Source of the DNA: Epiperipatus broadwayi
Lineage: Eukaryota > Onychophora > Udeonychophora > Euonychophora > Peripatidae
NCBI GenBank assembly: GCA_028023455.1
Contig: JAQFVV010006635.1
Location: 482,098-546,097, forward strand
DNA: 64,000 bases
Direction: 5' to 3'
The translations under genes were made by a program, and so were the position numbers. Below, piece by piece: positions 37,110 through 49,360 of the stretch. The notes under the pieces were generated by a model that was given only the letters and a program-made list of their open reading frames with translations, ran no database searches and was not told the origin of the DNA. How positions within the stretch are numbered: position 1 is the stretch's first letter; every line of letters starts with the position of its first letter.

Positions 37110-37138
37110 TGATGACGATGATGATGATATCATTAATA

Positions 37139-37439
37139 AAAAAAGATACTGAATCAAATAAAATATTGCACTACACTTTCATTAATTGTATTTTAAATGT
37201 ATAATCAAAATACTATATACAGCATTAATATTGTGTACTGTATTGTTTATGACTAAACTCTGTAATGTACATTTTTAATATGTAAGTCACTATTATGCTT
37301 TTGGATGACATAGCATTCAAAACTATCCTATGACATCATCAATCTTACAAAATAGCCACCAAAAAAAATTTTTTAAACATTTTTTATAATTGTTATAGAG
37401 AATAATCGATTGTAAATTAAAATAGTGGAGACACATTGA
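37139..37439. other. AT-rich spacer between RTE and Penelope-like element
   Basis: No motif recognised. It may contain the degraded 5' part of the Penelope-like fossil that becomes readable from about 37557. Confidence 0.35.
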
Positions 37440-37556
37440 TGATATCACTATTGTGAATTCTCACATAAAAGGTAAGTGATAAGCAGAGTATAGATATATT
37501 TATTTTTGACTGTTATTCTTCCATTCAAGTTCAAGCTATTCTGACCTATATTAATT

Positions 37557-38506
37557 ATGACTGTGTATATTTTAAAGTTAGTTGTTAAATATGTCAGTGA
37601 TTGTCTGTTTATAGTTGAAAATGATAAATTGGAAGAGTTGTTAAATAAGTTTAATTGTTTTGTTCCTTCTATAAAATATGTAGATGGAGGGGGATCAGAT
37701 TTTGCTAAATTAAAATTTTTAGATTTATTGGTGATAAGACATGCAAAACATAATAGTTTGGTATGTAGTTACTATGTTAAAAGTAAGAATTTAAGATCTA
37801 TAATTAAATCTGATAGCTATCAATCTGTCTCCCATAAAATAGCAGCTTTAAAAAAATTGTTGCTATATAAATCAGGATTAAATAGTTCTAATAAAGTGGT
37901 TTTAGTTTTTAAAAAATCAATTTTTTAAAGATTATTTGAGTGTTGGCTACTTTAATAAATTTGTTAAGGGTATTTTATTAATAATAATTATGATTCTGTT
38001 AATAATTGTAATACTGTGAAGGGTGAAAAAAAATATGATTTTACTTCTTTGACTTTTAAATTTTCTTAGAGAATTGCAAGAAAGAATATTAATTTATTAC
38101 TAAATAAAGAAAGATCTTGGAAAAGAAATGTATTACTTTGATTAATTTATTAAATAATACAAAAAAGATTCTTGATAGAAAGACTATTCCTGGAGTAGTA
38201 TATATTATCCCTTGTTTTTGTAAGAAGCTGTGTATAAGTCAGAATAGTTTGAGCTTAAATGAAAAAATAAAAGTACATAAAAGTAGAGTTAGAAATAAAT
38301 ATCTTAGTTCTGCTTTACATATCCATGAAAAAAATACAGATCACACTATTAGTTTTGATGAAACTAAGGTTGTCTTCTTTCAAATAAGTAAAATAAAAAG
38401 AATTTTAAAAATTTTATTATTAAAAATTTATGATTCTGAAGCAATTAACCCAAGTTCTTTCAATATTAGCAATGTGTGGAATGTATTTGGGAACTTTGGA
38501 AAATAA
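37557..38506 (+). pseudogene. Penelope-like retroelement fossil (RT core end plus GIY-YIG)
   Basis: Two frames belong to one broken gene. 37557-37928 (123 aa) opens with VKYVSDCLFIVENDKLEELLNKFN, the position of the catalytic YVDD of Penelope-like reverse transcriptases, here changed to YVSD. It continues with KLKFLDLLVIR (family FLDxLVxR) and YYVKSKNLRSIIKSDSYQS, then VSHKIAALKKLL (family YRKPTxxxxYLxxxSxHPxxHK). 38117-38506 (129 aa) contains GVVYIIPCFCKKLCIS and a KIKVHKSR segment, a decayed GIY-YIG endonuclease. The 5' half of the polymerase is missing, there are stops between the frames, and the YVDD change removes a catalytic Asp. It is a different subfamily from the copies at 55-57 kb. 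Confidence 0.75.
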
Positions 38507-38741
38507 TATATTTGTAAATATGTTTTTAGTAATTTGGCAGGCAAATGATTGGTTACAAAGTTTATTTTCTTTGGGTAGTCAGATTTAATTTTGAATTTGG
38601 GTCAATTTTAATTAAAATTAAAATTGTCTAGATAAAAATAACTAATTACCCATTTACCAACTTCTATTTCATTATCAATTAGATTATCTAAAAGTCATTT
38701 AATAAAATATTGGGCTTTAATATTACTATGTTGATGAAAAA
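38507..38741. other. AT-rich spacer
   Basis: Lies downstream of the Penelope-like fossil and upstream of a compound microsatellite. No feature recognised. Confidence 0.4.
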
Positions 38742-38870
38742 GTTGTTGTTGTTGTTATTATTATTATTATTATTATTATCATCATCATCATCACCACCAC
38801 CACCACCATCATCATTATCATCATTGTCATCATCATCATCATTATTATTATCATTATTATTATTATTATT
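38742..38870. repeat. Compound trinucleotide microsatellite
   Basis: Successive runs of GTT, ATT, ATC, ACC and again ATC and ATT units over about 130 bp. Both long frames across it (38688-38960 minus, poly-N/D; 38710-38976 plus, poly-L/S) are artefacts of the repeat. Confidence 0.97.
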
Positions 38871-41800
38871 AATGATACAGCTCAGGAATTCATTTGAAAA
38901 CAATGGAAGTGGCAGAAACTGGGATTCAATACATAGATGCTCAGCTTTAAAATCCACCATTCTTTCACTATTTTAAATCACATATGTTATTATTATTACT
39001 ATTTCTATTTCTAACATATTAAGATAAAATAAGCCTTAGCCTTAACATCAGTGATGAGGCTATTTCATATTAATTTTATTAATTTGTATAGTTATCACAT
39101 TAATATTAATCTGATCAGCAAAACATAATTAGATCACCAATTAAATTACCTATTATTACTTACACTTGCATATGAAATCTTATACGTTGTAATAGCAGTG
39201 GATGTGTTATTCACTAAACTAAGGAGTCAATTTACTCTCACAAATATTTTCCTAATATATCCAATATAAACTGAATAATTCAACTATTCCAGTTTTAATT
39301 CTTTAATAACACAACATTTTTTTTGTCTTAAAGAATAGTTTAAAAATTATATGAAGCTAATTTGCATTTATTCAGTCTTCTTATAAAGGATATACGAAAT
39401 TATTGAGAATTGGTAAAGAAAATTCAGCAATATTTCTGATCATCAATTTTTATCAGAATCACATTTTATAAATAAAATTTAAAGTATTTTTAAAAAGTTA
39501 ATAATTTTTACATTTGAAAATATTCAGTGAATTAATAAATCACCTATTTGTTAAACACTTAAATGAAATATAAAGAATAAAAAGAAATAAAACACATTTT
39601 AAAAACAGAGAACTTATAAAATTTAAATCGTTGGTTTTTTTTTTTAAAAAAAATGCATTTAAAAGGTTTTCTCAGCAAATATTTTATTACAGTAGAATTA
39701 CTATTATCTAAACGAAACAATTACAATATCTCATATTCTTGATGATAGTTGACAACAGGTTGGAACACCTAAATATCAATTTAAGCACAATAGTTTTATC
39801 CAATTGTCATAACCGATAATTGGTTTTATATTTTACTAAGCTGATGAACTCAAGAACCTTTAGTTTTTGACTTCATCATCACCGATTTAGCAAATATCAT
39901 TTCAAAATGCGCAAAAGATAGTCAGAACCTCTTTTTGTGCTAAAATGACAAATAGTAATGTAAATGCTTTTCAATGATTCCTAGGAATCGATGTCGACTT
40001 GACGGCATCTAAATATTTTATTTTTAAAAGAAACACATACTAATGCAAAAATCTAATCTTTTTTTTTTAATCTAACATAATTTTAATTCTAAACACTTTT
40101 ACCTACAAAATATTAAATTAAATTTTATGAAAAAATAATTTATGTGATTAGTTATATTTAAGATGGTCTGATTATTTATCACGGGAATAACGGTTTATTT
40201 TCTTTAACTTTAATTAGCATTAATTTAAATATCTTTAGCAAATCATAACTCACTATTTAACTAATTTATTTATTGATTTTTAATTTTCCTTTTTCTTTAA
40301 AAAAATGCTGTTAATTGGTTTTTCTTGTTGTTGTTTTAATATTGTTAGTTGTAAATTTTTTATACAGAATTAAAATTGTAATCATAAAAAACAAAAGTAG
40401 AATTGAATAAAATAATGGTAATTAGAAAAATTGAATAAAAAAATCAGTTTAAAAAAAAGAAATTAAAACTTTTTATGCAGATATAATAGCTGGATACCAT
40501 ACAGATAATGAGTGCTTTGTGTAAAGTTAAGCTGGCTATAATCGTAAGGAAATTTATCCTCTGTAATATAAATTTTTTATGCGTTTGATACATTGAAAGT
40601 TGAAAGAAATAATGTGTTTAACATAAAATCACAGTAATGAACGTATTTAACATTACAATTATTTCTTGAGGATTAATTATATGCAAGTGTTTAAAAAAAT
40701 GTTCACGTGTGCCATTATTTCCATCCCAGTTGTCAGATAGTGGAATTCTTTTGATTGATCAATTTGTAGAGTTAGATTTTTATTGTGGAATACTCTCCTC
40801 TATCTTTTTTTTTTTTGGGGGGGGGGAGCTGTATTTATAAATTAAGGAAGTATTTACATAGATGATTCCATAATGACTGCCATTGTTATTTTATATCTGT
40901 GTTTATTTTGACAGCATGAAAGTTTATTTATTATAAACAAAAATTAAAAAAAACAATCTCACACCATTAGATAGAGTAGACAGAATCAGAGCTAAGGATT
41001 CCAGAGTCACTTTTCAAATGAGCAATATAAATATTACTTTCGTCAACTGAATAAAACTTTTGTATCAATAAAGCATTGCGATGCTCAAACATCACATAAT
41101 TTTCATAGCAACTAATTAACATGATTATATACATACATAGAAAACTTCAAAAATATTTTATAATATAAAATGATTTTAATACTTAAAAGTATTTTTATAT
41201 TATTTTTATATAATCTACCTTAGATACATAGTTACATGTGCTATTAATAATTTGACACTTTAACCTTATGCTAATCTACACCTTTAGGCTGAATCAAATC
41301 ACATTTAAAAAGAAAAAATGTGAATATATTGTTTAATTTACTATTATCAGTACATGTTTATTATTTAATGAAAGTCTTCAGTAAAGATATAAACTGATTT
41401 TCCTTTATACTGATCAAGTATATGCTATTTATAAAGCTGTTTCTTTTAATCATGAAAACCATTTAATAGATATCATTTTCTAAAAATAAAGGTTAGACAT
41501 ATATTTACTTAGTTAATAAATGGCCCATAGTCATGTTGTTTACTCTATTGAAATTTATAATCTTTCTCTCTATTCTAAACACTGTTACCAACCATGATTC
41601 TAAAAATTTGATCTCTATATATATTAAACTGTACATCACTGATAATATATAATAACTGGACCAATAATTTTTATAAATAATAATTATATTAATACAACAC
41701 ACTTCACTATCAAAGTAATTTATATTGTATATGAAAATAAATCCAGTTTTATCTGTTTTTCCAAGGTCCTATATAGATGTAGATCAGACAATGACATTTT

Positions 41801-42015
41801 TATTAGGATAAACATTAAATCATACAGAGATGTCGACATAACCTCATTTGAATTGGTTGTATAAATTAAATTTATAATACACAGTTAATTCCTATTCATT
41901 TTAATAATTTTGTAAGCAAATAACCAAAGGTCAATATGCAAATAATACATTACACAGCATTTATAATATGTAATAACTGGAATGCTAAATTTCCAAACAC
42001 TAGCTACTTAATATA
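38871..42015. other. AT-rich intergenic DNA
   Basis: No gene or recognised element in about 3.1 kb. A T run followed by nine G lies near 40808-40827. The 65-aa frame at 41505-41702 has no family features. Confidence 0.4.
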
Positions 42016-45000
42016 TATATATTCTAACCGTGCCCGCCGTCGACCTCGTACCTCCACTTACAAATAAATAGATTACTATATTTAACGTCGCCAGGTTCTA
42101 GCTCTACTAATTAAATATTATATTAAAAAATGTTTTACTAGCTCAAATTTCTTAAAAATTAACTTAGGTTCTGTTTTAAAGTAAATTAACATAAAGATTT
42201 AATGTATTCATGAGACGAGAAGTGGAAATACGAGTTGGCAAGGTAGATCACATTGAGCCAATATCCCACAGGATACCACCTCAATGGCATAAGAACACTA
42301 TTCCCCCTTTATACTATTATTTCAAATAATAATTACATAGTATTCTTATGACTTTCGCAACGTCTACTTACTAAGACTCATTTAATAACTATAATATTAA
42401 TTCTGTTATCTTTAATAATAATAATCATCATCTAGCTCAATAAATTATAATCTCAGGTTCTTAATCTTTATTTATACTTCAACAAAATGTGGTAGCACAT
42501 ATGGTAAAGGATTTTATGCCATATCTACTACACTGCAATTAATAACAATAATGATTACAATCTTTCTTACTTAATCAAATTGGTATAAATTTCTTTTATT
42601 GCAAATTTATTACCATAATAAATCAATCAATATCAATATCATCTTTTGTCTTTAAACAATAAAGTAAACTAAGAAGTGGTAGTGTTTAGATAATCTGATA
42701 AATAAAGTAAGTGGCAGTTAATAGCATATAATTTATCAAAATATTAGGATAGTGGATTTATGACCAATAACTTAATGCAATTTTATAATTACTTAATTAT
42801 AAGAACATCAATAATAATTAAGATTAAACATATTTTTAGTTATCTTTTGTGCAAAATTTACTTCAGTGGTTGTGAAAACACTCTGTGAATTTGTACCATG
42901 ATGTAGTGAAAACAATACCCAGACACAAGTTTTAATAAAACAAATTTAACAAAGTTTATTAACATCAAATAAATTTAAGTAAAATAAAACAAATCTATTT
43001 ACATCTTATTTACAACGGATATCCTTTTTTCCTTACACATGACAAATGTTAATCCTACAATTTTGTACTTCTTTATAGTTAATCCAATCATTATATATTT
43101 TAAAAATTATTTTAGTTATTTTCTTTAGGTTTATCACACTATTTATTTGAACTACTTATGGGTAACAACATTTTTTACCTTTTAAATATACTAAATTTAC
43201 AATATTCTAAATTATTTTTGTGGATCAATATTTTATAACGTCACACTTTATAATCAATATGGTCTTAAAAAAAAAAAAATTTACATTTCTTGTTACTTTA
43301 AACAAATTACACAGCATATTATTAAATATTATGATTAACTTTAATGTTTGTTCTCCCATGCTCATATAAATTATAATGCGTTTTTGCATAAGCCATACTC
43401 CTGTATAATATTATAATGTGTTTAAATATCACCCTGTTACAATTTCAAATATATGATGATAATTATCGAGTGTTATAGTATTTTTAAATATGCAACACTT
43501 ATCTCTTTAAAATATAATTAATAATAAAAAGAGCGTGAAAATATATTTTAATATTTTGTATATTCTCATTTGATATACTTTTACAAAAAATTATAGTTTA
43601 TTTCTAAATTAAAATGATTCTATAACTTCTTCCATTATTTAGGACATCTGTATCTTTCTTTCAATGGTTATAATCTATTCTTAGTTAACTCTTAACTATT
43701 CTTATTCCAAGTAAAATCATAACATACTTTCTAAATTATCTATTGTTTTCCCTTCAATAAAACTTATCATATACGATGTAGTAGCACAAAATACAGATTA
43801 AGATAGCGAAAGATGTATAGGATATTGGGAAGAAAGATGGATAACTTGTCTTCAATAATACTCTAAGACTGCATGGAACAGTGTGAACAGGTTCGACATT
43901 TATTGTCTATTAACCCTTAAGATAAGAAAATGATGTGGCAGCTATTTATTCAGCTTTACCAAACATCAAGGCAACTCACACGAAATATAAAATAACACTG
44001 TCCAAGATAACATGTGCATCAGCCATAGGGCTATATTAACTATGCTGATTCTCTCACAAAACTACTTATTTCCATTCCCTATATCATCCTAGATTTTCAT
44101 ACATCATCTTGGTTTCCAAATCACCCTTGTACTCCCAAATCACTACTTAAATTATCTCTCTAGATTTTCACTATATCAAGCATCGATAAAATACGAACAA
44201 CTTTTTAAAAAAACAACAAACAAGATTCGCTACTATAAAATCATTTCTCTATCCCTTAAGAATAATTTATCTCGCTTTATAACACTGTATGTTCATTACC
44301 TACATTTTTGTTAAAACAATATTCAAACATCCCAATAGGAAAAATTAATAGAAAATGTAATATAATCATCGATTATATTAAATTATTATTTATCAACAAA
44401 TAAAATGACTATCGTATGCATATTTTCAAAAATCTAATTACATCTCAAAATGTTTCAATGTGTTGTTTAAAATGCGTTTTCCAATAATAATAATAATAAA
44501 CTTTTTCACTATATTCATTCAATTTTCCGCTGATCTAAATAAATAAAACATACATTATATCATTAATAATTAAAAATGTTACCAAAATAATTGTCATCTT
44601 CGGATCAGGCTTTGCAGTAGGCTTCTTTTCCTTCGAGCATTGCAAACATACAATTACACACATATACAATTTTATTAAAAGTCATTCAAACTCAAAAAAA
44701 AAATATTATTTCATATAATATTATATATCCCAAATTAATGTATTTGTTTCCCTATAACTATCTGAAACTTATTGCTTATAATAATAATATAAAAAAATAA
44801 TTCAAACCATAATCAAATATTTTCTGACGGTAAATATTGTTTAGTCCCATAATATTTATTTTCTTCTTTTATCTGAATGTTCTTCTCTAGGATTATTAAA
44901 GTTTTAAAAATTAACTTGGTTCCTTTAATAAACTTGTTTAGACGATTTTTAATTTTAGCGTTTAGCATCAGATTATTAAAATATTTTTAGTTATTTATCC

Positions 45001-46620
45001 CTCAAAGTTTTAAATGCGTTCTGGCAAATATTCCCTCGGCGCGTCGATGCATCTTTCTCCTTTTTATTAGACTACGAATATTTAATACTTTAGGTACCAA
45101 TTGCGTTTTATTGATTCAATATTTTTTTTTTTATATTCCTCTTCCGTATTTTCTTTATACAAATATTTCTCTTTAGCAAGCTTTATTTCATTCATTCTTA
45201 ATTTTATGTACATTATTTTTTTTTTGATCTTTAACTTTTTTTTTTTCTAGAGTATACTTCTTTTTCGGGTCATCTTAAAGAAAGCAATTCAAATGACATT
45301 AATTTTAAAATTATATTTGTCCATTTATTCTTAGATGAATCATAATGATTTTTATATTTTATTCTCTTTCTGAACTTTGCGCACAATGTCTTTTCATCTA
45401 TATTACACGCGTAACAGCAGTTTTCCTTTGGATACACTATATAAGCGGTATCAATGAACAATATAAACAATTTTGAAATACTATAAACTTTAAAACTGGT
45501 TTTAAAGAATCTATCCATATTTTTTTTACTGAAAATTCCGACTGTACTTCAATAGAATTCACTGGCAGGTTCGATTAAGTTAGTGATACATAATTTATGA
45601 AAACTTTAAAATATTTATTTTAAGACTCTCTCTATGATTTTTAAAATTGTCAGTTAATTTGTTCTAATGATATTATTAGAATTATATTGAAAAAATTGAC
45701 TAAATTGGAGAAAAGAAATTATTAGAGAGCTCAAATTTTTTACCTCTTCACTCGAGTCTGTCAATTCTTGTTCTCCTCGATTATACAATTAATTGGCGCG
45801 ATTTTTGTTGTCTGCCCAGATCTATCTTTTTATTGGTCAGCCCCTACTTTGGTTTGTAAACATTTTCTCAAGTTTTAAAATGATGACGTAATAGACTTAA
45901 ATATTAACCTATTATTATTATTAAATTAATTTAAACACTTTTAAAATAATTTTCAAAACAATATTTAATAAAATTATTCACTACTTATTTTTATTATGAT
46001 GTTTAATAAATTCTATCCATCTCTACTATAATATTATTTAAATACTTTAAAATATTGGTATTAATTGAAACAAGTACTTGTATAAAATATTCCAGACAAT
46101 TACGTAATCGTTTCCGGTATTTTGTCTATTTTTGTCTGTCTTAATAATTTTACTGCACTTATATTATATAAAAAAAAATTTTTTTATATAAAATTTTGAA
46201 GAAATAATTTAGAAAAAATATAGAAATAAATACAATTCTCAACATCATAATATTTACTATTCAAATATATTACACTAAATTTTATTATTTAATATAGTTT
46301 ATAAATTTAAATACTATATAATATTAATTTATTCTAAGTTTTAAAGTTATTAAAATTGACTTATTAAATACATTTTTATTACTGATAGCTGTGTTATTTT
46401 AATATGGCCAGCTTTTACAACCATATGAGCAATTCTTTACTCTTTATTTAACTAATTTTTTAAATGATTTTACGTATCAGGTATTTGCTTTAGCTTTAAA
46501 TTGCACTTTACAGACTCTATAAATTTAATATATTCAATACATCAATAAATATATTCTCAAATTTAAATTTTTTTAGTAATTGACCATTATAACTATTTCT
46601 TGACCTATAGAAAAGGGTAC
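42016..46620. other. Long non-coding block between AT tracts, possible large non-coding element
   Basis: Starts after an AT tract (42003-42015) with an abruptly GC-rich stretch (42018-42055, CCGTGCCCGCCGTCGACC) and ends at GGGTACA before another AT tract (46621-46632). No reverse transcriptase, transposase or gene was found. The 82-aa frame at 45270-45518 (minus) has four Cys but no recognised domain. It shares general layout with the blocks starting at 52206 and 60055, which also begin beside AT tracts and have an ACACAA-plus-TTTATTA segment a few hundred bp in. It could be host DNA with a promoter at 45790-45890 or a decayed LTR-type element. Confidence 0.25.
45793..45890. promoter_or_regulatory. 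Cluster of promoter-like motifs
   Basis: Within 100 bp lie TTGGCGCGA (E2F-like, 45793), ATTGG (reverse CCAAT, 45832) and TGACGTAA (CRE/ATF-like, 45884), in a locally GC-richer patch. Such motifs also arise by chance, and no gene was recognised on either side. The only candidate product is the small minus-strand frame at 45270-45518. Confidence 0.15.
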
Positions 46621-46626
46621 AATATA

Positions 46627-47690
46627 TATATATTATGTAAATGAAATTAAAACCACAGCCAATGTATATTAAAGTGCACCTACCAATCAGACTAGCTGAA
46701 AGAAAACAGTAAATCTGTCCAAGCTATTACTGATCAAAATATGGCCACTTTTGATCACTCATGTTATGTATGAGCTAGTAGCTGGACATTATAAGAGTTA
46801 TGACACAATGTTTAGCAACATTTCTTACATCCCAAATGAAATTAAGACTCTCTCATTACTAAGTCATATATTTAAATTTAATATTTGTAATGGGTTAATA
46901 TAGATGTAAATTATTTAATAAATGAAAACTCCATTATATAAATGAAGTTAAAACCATAGCTAATGTGTATGAAAGTACAGCAACCAATCCAACTAGCTCA
47001 TTCATAACAACTTGACTGACTGAAGTGGCCATCTTTTAGTCAGTAGTAGCTTGAACAAGTTTACTAATGTTTTTTTAACCTGTAGAACTAGTCTGATTGG
47101 TTGTTGTACATTAATATACATTTTCTGTGGTTTTAACTTCATTTACATAACAGAATTCCCATTTATTAAATAATTTACAGCTATATTAATCTGTTAAAAA
47201 TATTAAATTTAATCATTACTTGCTGATGATTTCAGTTAGGTTGCAAGAAATGTTGCTATACATTGTATATTAACTCTTATAGCCATAATTTCCAACTATT
47301 AACTTATACATAATATAGGTGATTGATCAAAATCAGCCTTCTTTTGATCAATAGTTGCTTAGACAAGTTTGTTGTTCTTTTCTTTCAGCCTACAGAACTG
47401 GTCATATTAATTGCTACATTCATTTATTATATAATGGAGTTGACTTCCTGATGGAAGAGTCTTAATTTCAGTTGAGGTGTATAGCTAGAATGTCCAGCTA
47501 ATAGCTCAAAGAGTTCAATGTGATTGACTGATCAGCTGTCTTTTGGCCAGTAGTAGCTTGGTAAGTTTGCTATTGTTTTCTTTCAGTCTGCAGTAACAAT
47601 CTGATTGGTGGCTACACTTAATAAATCTTAAGTTCCTATTTATTAAATAATTTATATCTATAGTAGCTCACTAAAAACATTAAATGTGCA
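46627..47690. repeat. Four copies of a 320-bp unit in two orientations
   Basis: The unit has TATAATGGAGTT at one end, TTTATTAAATAATTTA, AGAGTCTTAATTTCA, GTCCAGCTA, a GATCAGTAGTAGCTTG block, CTGATTGGTTG and GGTTTTAACTTCATTTA at the other. It appears inverted at about 46627-46945, partly inverted at 46942-47032, forward and complete at 47033-47460, and forward partial at 47455-47690. The copies differ by about one base in six to eight, so the array is old. It has no coding capacity, and the unit ends lie next to an AT tract at 46621. The family is unknown. Confidence 0.75.
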
Positions 47691-48036
47691 TATATGTTTC
47701 TTTACAAGATTATTAGTTGAGAAGTAACTTACCTTGAGAATTTAAATTATAAGCTGATTCATCTATGGTCGTGTGAACATTTAACTGATTTAACATTTGC
47801 CCTAATAAAATATAATTAATCCAAATAAATCTTAAATAAGAAGATGCAGAGCATTCAATTTTCATTATAATGTAGATTATTTTGATATTTTCACATGATC
47901 ACCATTTGTTATGCTTGCACATAACTTATTAAAACAGGCAAAAATATCCATACAGTAGTGCCACTCAGTGCCAGCCAGAGTAATCAATGGATGCCAGAAA
48001 GCATGTGTATAAAATCCCCATCTAGTGCCTACTCAT

Positions 48037-48090
48037 CCAATACCCCTGGACTAGTTTCTGGCTTGTGGCTTTTGTCAGTGAGGAACCTCA
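48037..48090 (-). ncRNA. Hammerhead-like core in left arm, mutated
   Basis: The minus strand reads CUGACAA, stem II region, GAAA, ACUAGU, C, then a helix I strand and TTGG. It is the mirror copy of the plus-strand motif at 48128. One core position (G8) is A, and helix I next to the cleavage site has a C where the sister arm has U. It is probably not catalytic. Confidence 0.3.
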
Positions 48091-48127
48091 GATCAGAGCC
48101 TAAGATCTAGGTGCAGTGCTCTCTGAT

Positions 48128-48182
48128 CCAAGGCTTCTCACTGACAAAGGCCACAAGCCAGAAACTAGTCTGGGGATATTGG
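48128..48182 (+). ncRNA. Hammerhead-like core in right arm, mutated
   Basis: Order: CCAA (48128-48131), loop, TTCTCA, CUGACAA (48141-48147), stem II region with a CACAA loop, GAAA (48161-48164), palindromic helix III ACUAGU, GUC ending at 48170, TGGGGA, then TTGG. Helix I pairs as in the 9.4-kb copy. The core has A instead of G at position 8, which should abolish or strongly reduce cleavage. The change of the preceding U to C is at a neutral position. Confidence 0.35.
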
Positions 48183-48270
48183 ATGAGTAGGCACTAGGTG
48201 GGGATTTTATGCACAAGCCTTCTGGCATCCATTGATTACTCTGGCTGACACTGATTGGCACTACTGTATT

Positions 48271-48842
48271 GAGAGCTTTGCCTATTTTGATATTAGAGAG
48301 ACATTATTTTAATACAACTATCATTTTGGAAGTTTATGAATCCAATTATTACATGTTATTAGTGCTACATAATTTAATATTTACTTATTAAAATGGGTAT
48401 AAATGAATCTATAAGCTTTTTTAAATGATTCTATACAGACATCTCTGTCTGATTTCACTGCTCTACACTCATATAAGACCTTGGATGAAAAAATGAAAGT
48501 GAATTTACTTTTTGTTTGCAGTTTAAATAAGTTTGATATTAAAATACATTGTATTAATATAATTAACAATTTGGAAGTTGTTGAACCAGTATACATATGA
48601 GAATTTCTGTGTTAAAATTATTTTTATGGATTGGCTGTATTTTATTTGTCATTTTCTGGATAATAAAGTTGATTCATCAAGCTGCTGCTAGACATGTTAG
48701 TGTCTACATATTTAATATGTTTAAGCCATTCTTATTAATCATGCAATGATATGTAATATCTAGTTAAAATATCAATGTGATAATATTAAGAACAAACAAT
48801 CACATATATAAATGAAACCAAAACTGTATTTACATATGTATA
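48271..48842. other. AT-rich intergenic DNA
   Basis: No supported feature. The 71-aa minus-strand frame at 48381-48596 shows no family motif. Confidence 0.4.
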
Positions 48843-49360
48843 TATGATTGATCTGTGCGGATTTAGTTTGCATTCATGGCCATTTTGAAATCTAAAGACC
48901 AGCCAAAACCACCGCTGACACATCCAACCCCAAATGACATAAATATTGTATAAAAGGACTTTAAATTCATATTTTAGAAATTATAAGCTAGTAAAAATAA
49001 TATGCTTTATATCATATGGGCATATAGCATAATCTTTTAGTATTTGTAAATTATAAGCTTGGTTTGATCAGACTTCTGCAACTTTTGAACAATACTTCAT
49101 ACCGACCAAACCATTCTTCCCCCTCCCTGCAAAGTTGCCGTCATATTTCAAATATTTTATGAAGATAAATTTTTAAAAAAAAAACCTAATAAAATAAAGC
49201 ATATTATTTTTACTAGCTTATAATTTCTAAAAGATGAATTTGAAGTACTTTTATTCAACATTTATGTCATTTATCAGTTGGATATGACAGCGGTGTTTTT
49301 TAGATTTCAAAATGGCCGCAAGCGCAAATTAAATCAGGACGATTGATATTTATATATATT
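48843..49360. repeat. Long imperfect inverted repeat
   Basis: The left arm (48843-49010) and right arm (49195-49360) are imperfect reverse complements. AGAAATTATAAGCTAGTAAA at about 48977 pairs with its complement at 49214, and GGCCATTTTGAAATCTAA pairs with TTAGATTTCAAAATGGCC. Divergence is notable. The 185-bp centre repeats part of the arm (AAATTATAAGCTTG at 49047). No coding capacity. Confidence 0.75.

Larger units (their letters stand above)
33900..37126 (+). mobile_element. RTE-clade non-LTR retrotransposon, full length, young
   Basis: Bounded by perfect 12-bp target duplications ATATCATTAATA (33888-33899 and 37127-37138). It is 3227 bp long with a 5' untranslated region of about 250 bp, an endonuclease-reverse transcriptase ORF interrupted once by a frameshift, and a minimal 3' end: the stop codon runs directly into a TGA/GAT-rich microsatellite-like tail (37107-37126), as is usual in RTE elements. 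Two other copies at 614-3841 and 16978-19731 and a split one after 57515 show the same 5' and 3' ends, so the boundaries are firm. It is the least degraded transposable element in the window. Confidence 0.92.
47952..48270. repeat. Near-perfect palindromic element carrying hammerhead-like arms
   Basis: Arms of about 135 bp are reverse complements: ACAGTAGTGCCACT at the left end pairs with AGTGCCTACTGT-like sequence at the right (TTGGCACTACTGT), and CCAGAAACTAGTCTGG lies in the right arm against CCTGGACTAGTTTCTGG in the left. The central loop (48085-48130) has its own small inverted repeats (AGATCTAG, CAGATCAGAG/CTCTGATC). No coding capacity. Relatives are at 9360-9545 and 12196-12320. The arms are much less diverged than those copies, so this insertion or its conversion is younger. 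Confidence 0.85.

Noticed and set aside
34680-37157. Several minus-strand frames of 67-133 codons over the RTE ORF.
   Set aside because: They are shadows of the strongly supported plus-strand reverse transcriptase.
38688-38976. Two opposite 88-90-codon frames with poly-N/D or poly-L/S.
   Set aside because: Both are produced by a trinucleotide microsatellite.
45270-45518. 82-aa minus-strand frame with four Cys, downstream of promoter-like motifs.
   Set aside because: No domain, no splice-supported continuation that I can identify, and this length is expected by chance; kept only as a note under the promoter-like cluster.
47220-47260. CTGATGA followed by GAAA in the 320-bp repeat unit.
   Set aside because: The other three copies of the unit do not have CTGATGA at this place, and stem II does not pair.
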